From Dromaius novaehollandiae (lineage: Eukaryota > Chordata > Aves > Casuariiformes > Dromaiidae), in assembly GCF_036370855.1 (NCBI RefSeq), contig NC_088111.1, forward strand, positions 18,201,501-18,265,500: DNA of 64,000 nucleotides. The letters run 5' to 3'. Of this stretch, positions 35,601 through 47,600 are shown piece after piece; the first letter of the stretch is position 1, and every line of letters starts with the position of its first letter. Made by a program: the position numbers and the translations under genes. The notes under the pieces are model-generated. The model saw nothing but the letters and a program-made list of their open reading frames with translations. It was not told where the DNA came from and made no database searches.

Positions 35601-38600
35601 ACAAAATAGATGTATGCAAATCTGTACTAGAAAAGAGCTTTCCCAGAAGAAATGGGAAATAACCATGTATAAATATTCTGAGTTCTTAAAGCTTCGGCTG
35701 CCGGTTCGCCTTCTCGGCACTTCCTTCGATGCACGGCACAGAGAGGCCGAGGGTCCCAGCTCCTCAGCCTCCTGCGGGGGACGGGGGTCTTTCCTTATTG
35801 CTGCTCACATCGATTTCCCAGGGAGTTCAGAGTCACAGGCCATGCTTAGCTGAGGGACCCTTTGTTACCAGCACATTGATGCCCCTTAGCTAAGTCACAG
35901 ACAACTTTCTTTTTAGCAGTAGCTAAAAAAAAGCCAACCCAAACCCCAAATTAAAAAGCCTTCTCTTTCGCTACCCACGTTCTACGTAGAGTCACAGAAA
36001 TCAAGGCACTTAGTCATATGCTGAGCGGTAAAATTAGTGTCTACTCCCTAAGTGTGTAAGCCTCTCAGAAATTGCACGTTACGAGTTTTGGGTTTCCGCC
36101 TTAATTTAGTTAACTCCTCAGTGTGCCTCGTCCCGGAAGGGACACGGCCCTAGCTCTGCTACTGGAGCATTCCCCTCATCTCAGTCCGGGGGTCTCCTCA
36201 CCTGGTAGCCTGCCCCTTCTTGGTTTAGAAGTAGGATGGCTTTAGTGCTGTGGTGTTGTTGTTGCTGGGGTAGTGTGACTGCATGAGCGGCACCTCGCAC
36301 TCCAAGGTGTTCGAAAGCATTGCGTTCTCTGGCCCCTTGTGGCTGTGGTTGCTCAAATCCCCGTTTTCCAGGCAGGCTTTAACACCTTCCAGCTCCAGGG
36401 GGCTGGAGTCCACCCCAGCACTGGTGTTTGTCTTTGCCCGGCGGTGCCGGCGGTAGTATGTGACCACGGTGACCACCACCACAAGCAGCAGTACGGCAGC
36501 CAGCGCGGGGACGATCATGAGGGTGAGGTTGCTGTCCTTGCTCTGGGTGACGGGTGAGTGCTGCTGGTGGGTCACCTGCAAGGTCTGCACCTCAACGCAG
36601 AACTCCTCCTTGGAGACCTTCTCCCCCAGAGGCCCAATGCAGATGCGGTAGGTGGAGTTGGGCTTCAGTGCCCTCACGGTGTATTCGGAGAGCGAGGCTG
36701 GTAAGCGGAGCATCACGGGCCGCTTGTCTGGCCCAGAGAGATTTCGGTAGCTCAGCCGGATGCCCTTCAGCTGCGCTTTGGACTGGACGTAGTTCTGCAA
36801 GTCCACTTTCAAGGACGTGCTGCTGACCTGCTTGATGCTGATCTGCCTGCTCTGAGTGGGGGCCTGCGTGGCTGGTGACACTGTTGTCCTCCTCACCTCC
36901 AACTCGCAGTAGACCCCAGCAAATCCCTCCGGGCACAGGCACTCCAGGTGGTTTTGTGCATCCAGCTGGCAGGTGCCGCCGTTCAAACATGTGCGAGGGG
37001 GGCAGATCTGTGTCGGGGGGCTCGTGGGGCCCAGCGGGGCACTGAAAGGCATCGGCGTGGAGCTGTCCTGCGGGGCCCTGGCCTCCAGGGTGGGAGCGGC
37101 GGTGCTGGGCTCCAGCGACGGGCGGCCGCTGGTGGGGAGCAGAGCGGGCAGCTGCAGTGTGGTGGTGCGCAGGGTGGTGGTTGTGGTGGTGGTCGTGGTG
37201 GTGGTGGGGCAGCCGAAGTCAGCATACTGCAGATGATGGAGGAGCTTGCCCGAGTTTTTTGGGGGAAAGTGGCACCGCGTCTCCTCAGGCCGCCGGAGGA
37301 CCACGCCGCTGGCATTCACCCAGTGAACCAGCCAGCTCATCTGGCAGATGCAGTTGAAGGGGTTTCCTGCAGCTGTCATGGCCCGGAGTCTCGGGAAGAA
37401 GCCGGAGAAGTCCCGAGGGATGGTGTTGATGTTGAGGTTGCTGATATCCAGCTCCTGGAGGTTGTGAAGGTTGTGGAAGTCCTCTGCCAGCAGCTGGGAG
37501 ATCTGTGCATTCCCAGCCAGGCTGAGCTTGGTGAGGCTCCCTAGCCGCCGCAGCACCGCTGGGACGCGCTCCAGCAGGTTGTCAGAGACGTCCAACTCAT
37601 GGAGGTTGTTCTGAGTCTGAAAGAGCTCCTCATCCAGGCTTGTTAGTCCCAGGCCCGCGATCTTTAGAGACTCAATGTTAACGGCGTGGAAGGCCCCAGG
37701 TGCAATAGCAGGGATCTTGTTCCAGCTGATGTCCAGCAGCAGGAGGTTGGGCAGGTCGAGGGGAGGCACGGCCCAGAGCTGGTTGTTCTGCAGTTTCAGC
37801 TCCAGCAGGTTCTCGAGAGTGTCAAACGCAGCAGCGTGGATGTGCTGGATCCTGTTCCTCTGCAGGTAGAGCCGCTCCAGGAGCCGCAGCCCATGGAAGG
37901 TCTCGTTGGTGATCTCTTGCAGCTGGTTGGAGGACAGGTCCAAGTTGACAAGCTCTGTTAGGGGCTGGAAGACGTTTTTCTGAATGGTGGTGATCTTGTT
38001 TTGTGAGAGGTCCAAGAGCTGAAGGGCGGGCAGGCCCACAAAGCTGTCCTCACTGAGCATCGTGATGCCATTCTCAAAGACGTACAGGGAGAGGGTGTTC
38101 GGGGGCAGCCCGCTGGGCACGGTGTGGCCTCGTCTTGCTGCGCACAGGATGGTCTTGGGGTCTTGGCACTGGCAGCCTGCGGGACATGCCTGAACGAGGT
38201 CCCCGGGGGCAAAGAGAAGCAGCACGCAAAGGACCAGCTGGTTCATGGTGTCGACTCTGCAGGAGAGAGAAACCCAGTCATGGTTAGGCGCCAAGCCACA
38301 GGGGTCCGTGTCAGCGTTCCTGTGTGTCTCAGGGCTGTGTGCATCCCAGAGTGCAGGTGTCTTCCACCTGGGACAGCAGCAATCCCTGGGCTGTCGGGTG
38401 GTAGGGAGCCTCAGACCTCCCTCCTGTGAGCCCTCCATGGTCTCTGGGTGCTCCGCACCCAGCCATTGGGGTGGGAGAGCGGGGCAGAGGGGCAGCTCTG
38501 CCAGCTTGCGTGAGTCAGGATACATGGAGCAAATACCGCTGGCAAGCCTAGGAGGGAGGGGAGGGTGCAGGGGTGGGCTGGGGTGGCAGTTCTGGCTCCC

Positions 38601-41600
38601 GCACAGAGCTTGGCCCAAGCATCCTCCAGCTCAGGCTGGGAAGCGCTCAGGCTCTGGCCAGGGAGGGCACCTGGAGAAGCCAGGGGAGAGATGGCGAGGC
38701 ACACAGGTCCGAGGTGGCGAGGCCCCAGCCAGCTCCCTGGGCTCCCCTCCCGCAGGTGAGGGCCAGCACGGCTTCACATGCTAAATATTTGGCTTTTCCT
38801 GTGCTTCACGGGCAACCTGTGGCAATGCTAGGGGAGGAGGGCTGGTTCCCCGCAGCTCCCAGGCACCGCTGGGGGCAGGAGCCCCCAGGCCCGGCTCATG
38901 AGCGGGGCAGGGAGAGCAGGGCTGTCTCCAGGCTGCCCATCACGCAGGCACGGCTCCTGCCTCGCCATGGCCTCCCACCCTGGCCTTCCCAGGAGGAACC
39001 GAGCGGCTGCATTGCCAGCCCCACGCCGTGGGGGCCTCTCGCTGGCCTCTCGCTGTCTCCACGAGCCCTGCCTGGGACATGCCAGCCCCAACGGGACTGC
39101 GGAGGAAAGTCCCCGCTGCGCTTGTGCCGCCTCTGCGCTGGCTCCTGCCCGGGACGGCCCCAGCGAGAGCGCAAAGCGGCGTGCTGGCTGCCCACGCCAG
39201 CTCTTCCCTCTCCTCCTCCCTGGGCTCAAATCCTGCCGGCTCCTGCGCATTCCCCCGGGATGTGGGGATGCGGTGCCTTCGCGTGCCCCCTCCCGCTGCG
39301 CCGCGCGTGTGCCCCCGCGGCTCGGGCCTGGCCTCTTGGGGCTGCCTCTGCCGGGGTGCCACGAACCCGCCTGTCCGTCGCTAGCAAAGCGCCCCTACCT
39401 TCCCCCGGCGGGCACGGCCCCACGCGCGGCCCGGCTCCTCTCGGCGGGGTGCAAATCAAACATGTGGGATGCGCCGCCTTGATCCGAGCAGACGCACCCG
39501 GCTCGGCCTCCGCGCCAGGGAAGGGGGTGGGAGCCGCCGGCCGGCCTTCCCGACGCCGCGCGGAGGACGTTAACCCTTTGCTCGCGCCGAGCCGACGGCC
39601 ACCCCGAGCCGCACCGCGTGGGGCGGACGCCCCCGGACGCCGCACGGTCGGTGCCTCAGCCCGCGCCCCGCCGACCCGCTGTGCCCGGGAGCGCCCGGGA
39701 GCTGCCGGATGGCCCTCCTGGAGCGGGCAGACAGCCCCCGGGGTCAGGCTGAACTCAGAGCCCAAGACAGTGTGTTTTGGGTTGTTTGTAACGCTTATAA
39801 GTAAACCAGCTGTGACGCGCCCTCCAAAATCCTGAGCGTGCCAGACAAGGGCGGGAGCTGGCTCTCTCCAAATGCAGGCTGTGACCCCCAGCTCTGCCAG
39901 CATCCCCCGGCCCCCAGCTGCTCCCCTGCCCCACAGCACAGCTCAGCCAGCCCAGCCCCACACACCCACCCCACAGCACCCGGCTGCCTGCATCCTGCCC
40001 GGCTGAGGGGACCCAGCGGCAGCCGGCAAGAGGGCCAGCTCGGCCTCGCAGAGCAGCAGCGCCCTGCTCCCCAGGGCCAGGCCACCCCGGCATCCCAGTC
40101 CCGCGGGGTGCGCGTCCTGTCCCTGCCTTTTCCCCGGGCGAGGAGGGAGGTCCAGGAGGGCGGAGGGAGACTTAAAGCAAGTGTCAGCGCCTTGGTAGCT
40201 GCCTGAGCTGGGTGCGGGCACCGTGCCCGCAGCAGCGCCCGCCGTGCTGCCCCCAGAGCTGGCAGCCCTGGCAGTGCGGCTCTGCCCAGCTCCTGCACAC
40301 AACGCCGGGCACCACACGCCCCGGGGAGCACAGCCCGGTTGGGTTGGCTCCAGCCACGGCTGGATCCGGATGCTGGGGACACGGCTCCAGCCTGGAGACG
40401 CTTGCAAAGCTCGCGACACGCTGGTGTTGCTGACAGCGATACGGAGCCGAAAAAACACTGCCTGCCGGGCCTCCGTGCTGGCTGGAGCCGCTCTGCCCGC
40501 GCCCCGGCTCTGCACCCCGTCCTCCCTGGCCGGCTGCTGTTTCTCGCTCCCTTTGGGAGCTGAAGCGATGCTGCGGGCACGGCCCCCCGGCACGCACGTT
40601 CCCCACCCCTGAGTCAGCTGGCAGATGTTACACCATGTCTCTGCCCGGCCACTGCGCCGGGGCTCGGCAGGCAGGGGATGGTGGCAGGCCCCAGCTCTGG
40701 GTTCAGCTTGCCCCATCCCATCCTTGGCTGGCTCAGGGGACGTGACCGGGACTGACCACAGGGCTGGCGTGGCAGGATGGCACTCGGTCGTCTCCCAGTC
40801 ACGAGCATGTCCCCCACCACCGAGGGCAGCACGCTGCTCCCAAGGGGCAGGTGGCACGGCCACGCACGCAGCCAGCCTCACCGGGCCACAGCGCTGGCCC
40901 CAGAGCCCCTGGGCTGGGGGCTCCTCATCCCCCCAGCACAGGCAGCATAGCTGATGAACAGCAGGGATAAAAGGGAGGATGCTGCTCTCTGAGGGGAGCT
41001 GCTGTATGAGGCCCCCCTGGAGAGATGCCCCGCCTGATGTCCTTGCTTTGCCCGCCAAGGGGAGGCCGGCTGGCTGGGCTGCGCAGGGCCCACTCATCTT
41101 TCAGCGCCGTCTTTCAGCCTGTTTAATGAGAGCCCTAATTAGCCCAGGGAGGGGGTGGCGGTGCTGCCGGCACGAGCAGGATGGGTCGCGCACACAGCTG
41201 GGGAAGGGACGGCAGAGCCGGAGCACCCCCAGGTCTGCGCTGGGGTGAGCGGGGCTGTGCCTGGAGCACCAGGCTCACTCAGCAGCTTGGTGCTGTGGCT
41301 GCGTCCTAGCTGGCCAGGGAGCCAGCCCCTTCCTAGCCGGAGCCAGGGGGTGGCAGAGGGGGCTCCCTGCAGCCCCAGCCTCCCCCAGAGATACAGCGGG
41401 CAGGGAAGGGATGAGCGCGCCATGCTAACCCCGCCAGGCTGCCGGGAGCCCCTTCCCCAGCCGCCGCCGCCTCCCCTCCCGCCGAGCCGCTCCAAGCTGT
41501 TAATAGCTGCAGGCAAATAAAACCCCTGCAGCTCGCAAGGGGCCGCCGGCCCCCTGCCCTGCGTGTGTGGGGGGCTACCGGGTCGCGCAGCAGCACGTGC

Positions 41601-44600
41601 CGGCTGCCCTGGACACCCCTCCGCCGCGGGGGGCCCTGTCTCGGCTGCGCCGGCGGCGGAGGCCGAGCCGCGGCCGGCTGGGGTGGGGGGGCAGGGTCTA
41701 GCTGCGTCTGTTTCCTCTTCCCCCGCGCTGCCGGGTGGCCCAGGGTACAACTGTGCCGTAGCCAGGCTTGCGGGACACCCCGGCCCAGGCGATTCCCCGG
41801 CCCCGCTGCGCCGCAGGGTGCGTAGCGCCAGGCAGGCAGCGCCGCCCGACCCCGGTCGGCCGGGGTTAACGCTGCAGCCAGCGCACGTCCTCACCGGTGG
41901 GCCCCGGAGGGTGGGGTGCACCCGAGCCGCTGGGCAGGGTCACGAGTGCCTGAGTCACTCGGTGCGAGCGGCCCTGCCCCGCCGTGACCCACGCCGTCAG
42001 CCCCCCGCCGCAAGGAGGCCGGACCGAGGGGGCACAGCCTGGGGAGAGAGAGGGGCCAGGCAGGTTTGCTTGCAGGGGTGCAGTTCAGCCCGTCCCCGTG
42101 CTGGGGGTATTTAACGGGGCTGGGGGCAGATGCATCGCTAGTCTCACAGCTGTGCAAGCCCTCGAGGTGCTCAGTGCCGGCCTCGAGTGCAAGAGCCAAG
42201 CGAGAGCCCTAGAGCAGAGCCTCCCCAGGCCTGAGGGTGCCTGGCTGGCAGTCAAGCCCTCGGGCCCCTGCTGAGGCTAGAGCAGCCTCTAACCAGGAAC
42301 AAGGAACAGGCTTATCTGCCACGAGCAAAGACCTCGGGGTCACCCCCGGAGCAGAGCACAGGGCTGGGCAGGCAGCCAGCGGTGACAGCACTGACCCTCA
42401 GCCAGGACAGAGGCCAGCTGGGACAGCCCAGTGGCACCGAGCTGGGGTGGCCTAGGGGCTGAGCTGCTGTCCCTTGACCCCACCGAGAGCCTGGCACACG
42501 TGCCGGCACAGCCACACTGCTGCCAGGCCAGGGGCTTCGGATCTAGGACAGCTTCGAGCCCCCAGCACAGCCTGCTGGGCATGACCCGCCGCCAGGAGAG
42601 GGGGCAGCAGGGCCCGGAGTGCCAGGCCCCCCCGGGGGGGGCAGTGGCAGGGGAACCCCGCCAGGCCTGCTGGGTGCTCGCAGGGCACAAGCCTGGGGCT
42701 GGGACTCGGTTTTGCAATGCCAGGGTCGGGTTTCGCTGACGTGTCCCATGCTGCAACCAGCTGCTGACTCCAAAGCTCTCGTCCCTTTAATTACGCTGGC
42801 ATTTCCTCCCCAGCTGCCAGGCTCCCCGCTCCGCCGGCCCCAGGCAGGTTCGTCGGGCCGGGCCGCGGCCCGGCCGTGACCGCGAGCATCCCCGCCTCGC
42901 CACGAGCACAGGGCAGGTCAGCCCGGCACAGCGCAGCGCAGCCGCCCCGAGCGGCGCGCTCCACCCTGGATGGAGGAGCGCAGCTTGCCGCCGCCTCCTC
43001 TCCCTGCGGAGCACCGCATTCCTCTGGCACGGGCCTCCCCAAAGCACCCCAGCCCAGCGTCCCGCGCAGCCCAGCCTCGCTCCCAGCTCAGGGCCTGCAT
43101 GCGCTTTATGCCTTAAGTCACTCAGGGGTTAACGTGGCTCAGCAGGGTTTCCCAGCCTCACATGAGCTGGCAGCTCCCTCCAAAATGGGGAGACAGGCAG
43201 GGAGCAGCATCACCAGGTCCAAGACAGGGGCCAAGGGATGGGGACGAAGCCCCGGTTTCTCTAGGGGCGCTCAGCCATCCCGCGGACACTGCTGCCAGCA
43301 GCCCGCGAGCGCGCGCGCTCGGACGCGCTGCCTGCTGCTGCCTTGGCTGGGCTCCCCCAAGCCTGCACCACAGATACTTGCCGAATTATTCATATTTTCC
43401 GGCTGCGGGAGGATCTGGGCCCAGCTTCCCCCAGTCTCACTCAGCCTTTCCCTGCCAGCCTGCTAGGGTGGGAGCGCTCCCCCCGTCACCAGCACGACCT
43501 GCCTGCTGGTTCCCGGGCCCTGAGACCCCGCAGGAGCTGCCCGAGAGGTGCCCATGATGTGAGCCCCGCTCCCTGCCCAGGGCGAGCGACTCGGCACCCC
43601 GCCAGCGTGCCCAGCGCCGGGGCTAACGGGAAGGCCGGTGCTGCAGACAGAGCAGCAGCTCGTTTTGTACCAGCCGCGTGTTTGAGGAGGAGCCAGATGC
43701 CAGGCCGGACGTCCCGGCAGCCGGCTGCCAGTCACAGCTGGTGCGGATGGGCAGAGCCGGCTAAGGTGGCAATAGCGGCTCCCCATGCACACGCCGCAGG
43801 CTGGTCAGGAGAGGGCAGCTGCGCCAGGACCTGTCCCCTGTCCCTCGCCGTGGGGCAGCTGGGCCGGGAGGTGCCCCTGCCCTGCCCTGCCGCTCGGGGA
43901 AGCGCCCGTCTTCCCTAGCAGTAGGGTCCACAGCGGCTGCTCGCTCGCGCGGGGGCTGGCAAGTCTGGAGGCGCTCCACAAGCAGCCATGCAGAGGGACA
44001 GGGCAGACCAGAGGGCACTGTCACTGCCTGGCTGAGGGTCCCAAAAGCTCTGCCCACCCAACCGCTGCTGCCCAGATGCTCGCCAGGTGCCCAGGGTACT
44101 GCAGGAGGAAGGCTGCCTTGAGCAGCTCATGGGGAGGCTGGCAGCGGGTCTCCTCGGGGGACTGAGCCATGAGGGCTGTGCTGGGTACAGGGTTCAGCCC
44201 CGCAGCCCACTGGGGCCACTCGGGGCCCCAAGCACCTATTTTCCTCCACCATAGGCTGTACCTACTCCACTCGGGCCCCAATGCCACGTCCACATGGCAG
44301 GACAGCAGGTCTCCCAGGGCACTGCCATGGCGCAGCCCGACCCAGCTCACCCCAGGGATGCCCATCCTCCTCTCCCGCCAGGCAGCGGCCCCACAGGCCC
44401 CTCAGACCCCCAGATCTCCACTCTCCCCTGGCTCCGGCCCCCAGGCAGGGCTATTCCCATCCACCACGGGCCCCTCACCAGCACCAGAGCCCCCACGGGC
44501 AGCACCCGCGCTGCACTGCCCGGCACCAGAGCGCTGAGCTCTGCCAGCGTTGCGGCAGGTCTGAGCCCAGGGAGCCGGCATGGCAGGGATGTCCCTTCCC

Positions 44601-47600
44601 GCGGCCACCCACACCGTACGGCCAAGCGAGACCCCGCATCCGTCCGCTCCCCGACGCCTCGCGCCAAACAAAGCCACCGTTGTTACCGGCACACTGCCAG
44701 GCTGGTGGCCCGCCTCCGCCCCTCGCAGCACCGGGGGAGCCGTGCCGCGTCCCCGCGAGGAGCCGGGCCCGGGCACCCTCACCGCAGGCCCGCGGCGCGG
44801 AGGTGCGCAAGGCCCCCGCGCATGGAGGAATGCGGCGCCTCCGCAGCCGCCCGGGCAGCCGGCTCGGGTTGCAGGCACTGCTCTCCTCCCCGGCCCTCCG
44901 CCGTGCCGGCCTCCGGCCTCCCCTACAAGCCCTCCAAACAAGCCCGTGTCAGCACGCACCCCCTCCTGGGACCCGGCAGGGGGGATGCGGGATTAGCCCT
45001 TAATCCTCCTTCCCTTCAACCCACCCCGTGCTGGAGCTCCCACCTCCTCCCGGGCTCCCCTCCCTATTTAATTAAAGTTTCCGCAGCAGCCCCGGAGGAA
45101 TGCAGGCCTGGTTATTGCGTTCCCCGGGGCGCTCGGTCCCCCTGCTCGAGCCGGCTGCCCGCCCCTCGCCTTCCCCCCAGCCCCCGCGCGGCTCCTGCCC
45201 CTTTGACCCGCGCGCCCAGCCACGCTCCCGTCTCAGGTGCCGGCACTGAGAAAAACCAGCAGAGCCGCTTTGCTCGGGGACGCACCGCCTCCGGAGTGCA
45301 AACACGGGCCGAGCGCGGGGTGCGGGGGCCGGCTGCCACACGCGCCCTCGGCCCGGCCGGGCGGATTCCTGTGCCCTGACGCGGGCGGCTCCCCGCCTCG
45401 CTGCCCCCAGCGCTTCCTCCTGCCGCGCGAGGCGGCTGCCGCCGGCCCGGTGCGGCAGGTGAGCCGAGGCGGCAGAGCCAGCCCGGCGAGGCAGCGCTTG
45501 CGTCAGGGCGGCCCGGGCTTGGCGTGCCGCGCAGAAAATAGTAATTAGTGTCATCCTCCACGACGGCACTGCCCAGTGCCGGGTGGGCAGCAGCCCGGCC
45601 CCAAACGGGTCAGGGCAGCCCAGCGGCCCCACACAGGCTGCGAGTGGGTCCCAGCAGGGCAAGAGCTGCCTGTGGGGTGGAGGGGGCACAGAGGTGAGGG
45701 CTTTGGGCCCAGAGGAGGGGTGCCAAGCCCTCCCATGACTGGAGCATCTCCCCAGACCAGCAGCGGGATGCGCCGGCCCTGGTGGCAGCGCGTTGCCCTA
45801 CGAGGAGCCGGTGCAGCAAGCAGCACTTGCCCTCCGGTGGCCCAGAGTCACCCCGGGGGGGTGGCAGAGCCCGGCATCACCCCGCGAGGCCGGACGGGCG
45901 CTGCGCTCCCAGCGGGAGGGCCCACGGGGCATCCCCGCCGGCGGGCGGCCAGGTGGCAGGCGGCCCGGCTGGCACGCAGCCCCCTGCGCGGGGAAGCCCC
46001 CGCCGGCAGCGCCCCGGGGCTGCCGGGCCCCACCGCGGGCCGGCACCGGGCGGACGGGCGGCCCCGGGCAGGCGGCTGCCCGCCGCGGCCACGGCCCCCT
46101 CGGAGAGCAGGCCGGGCGCCGGCTCGCAGATGCGGTGCCAGCAGCTCCCGCCGCGGCCCGCGCCCTGACAGCGGCAGCGCGGTGGGAGCTGCCGCCCCCC
46201 GCCGGGGCCCGGGAGGGGGTGACCGGGGGCGGCCCGGCGGGGCCCCGCCCTGACACCGTGCGGCGCCGCCGAGGCGGGGGGCGGCCGGGCCCGGCGGGCC
46301 GGCGGCGGCGGCACTTACCGGCGGGGCGGGGCGGGCCGGGCCGCGCCGGTCACTCCATGGCGGCGGCGGCGGCCGAGGCGGCGGGCGCTCCCCTCACTCT
46401 GGCACCGCCGGCCGCGGGGGGCGGCTTTAAAACCGCGGGGCGGGGCTTGGGCCCGGCGGGGCGGGGCCTCCCCTCACTCCGCCTCCCGATTGGTGGGGCG
46501 GCGGGGGGCGTGGCCGGGCGGCGGCCCCGCCCCCGCACACCTGGAGCCGTGCGGGGGGGCCGGGACCGCCGGGACCCCCGGGGCCGCCGGGACCCCCAGC
46601 AGCCCGGCTGTGTGCGTGTATTTGTATACGCATACGTGTGATATACATACGACTATACACATACGACTATCCATACCTCGTCCCCCAGCATGCACGGGGT
46701 TCCCAGCATCCCGCTGCCCCAGCACCCCCAGGGCGCTTCCGTTGTGCCCCCGATGCTCCCGGGAACACCGGGGTGCGGGAATGCACCGTGCCCCGGCGCC
46801 CCGACATCCGCGGTGCCCCGACATCCAGCCGCCGGCACCCCAGCATCCACGGTACCCTAGTACCGGCGGCTCCCTGGCTTCCGTGGTGCCCTGGGTGGCC
46901 CTCGCGGGGCTGCCGCATGCCCGGGCGGTGGCAGAGCTGCCCCGAGCGCCGCCTCGTTACACAGGCTCACCGGCGGCAGCGGGCACCGGGCCCGGGGAGG
47001 GCACGCCAGCACCCGGGGACGGCGGGGTGCCCTTTGCCAGCACGGCTTTGACAGCCTGCCCGGGCCAGCCTGGGGCGAGCAGAGACGCCCTCGTCCCCTC
47101 CCCGCGCACTGCGGTGGCGGTGACCGGGCAGGGCATCCCCGCGCGCTCGGCTTGCCGGGCACACCACACCTGCCACGTTCACCCTGGCAGTGTTTATCTA
47201 AGCTTGTGCCAACAGCGACTGGGCCGGGCCACGCCGTGCCCGCCGGGTTGCCCGCGAGCGAGGAGGCACCCGTGGGGCAGCGGCACCCATGGGGAGCCCG
47301 CAGCAGCACCCAGCGCAGCATCCTCGGCCCGCTGGGGTCTGCGGGCAGGTGGCACGTGGGGGGCCGGCAGGGCCCGCGCACCAGCCAGCACCCGGGGCAG
47401 CGAGCCAAGGCCGCGGCAGCCCATTCTTTCCCGGCCTCTCCTCAAAGTCGTTCCGTGTCAAATCTCAGCGCAGCACGTGCTCCCTTCCCCCAACCAGCGT
47501 AACCACAAAAATGTCAACCCCAAAGTAATATATCGTCCCTTTGTTCTCCTCAAAAAAGCTGCCCGCGGAGCTCTCTCCTCCAGCCGTGTCTTAGGCACGT

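Larger units (their letters stand above)
38257..46318 (-). other. VASN: VASN 5' UTR intron
   Basis: An 8.1-kb intron on the minus strand between a donor GTAAGTGC at 46318 and the acceptor CTGCAG ending at 38257. It contains candidate conserved islands near 39740-39830, 41100-41145, 42780-42815, 43375-43405 and 44985-45110. No coding gene is supported within it. The pairing of the sites is inferred from position, from consensus strength, and from the two-exon structure of mammalian VASN. Confidence 0.7.

Noticed and set aside
36225-38618. Longer VASN frame starting at 38618 (797 aa)
   Set aside because: The extra 124 residues lack a signal peptide, and a splice acceptor lies between them and the MNQLVLC signal peptide. 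The 673-aa start fits the family exactly.
38573-39835. 420-codon plus-strand open frame upstream of VASN
   Set aside because: No domain, no splice sites and low-complexity Pro/Arg/Gly content. It lies in the VASN intron.
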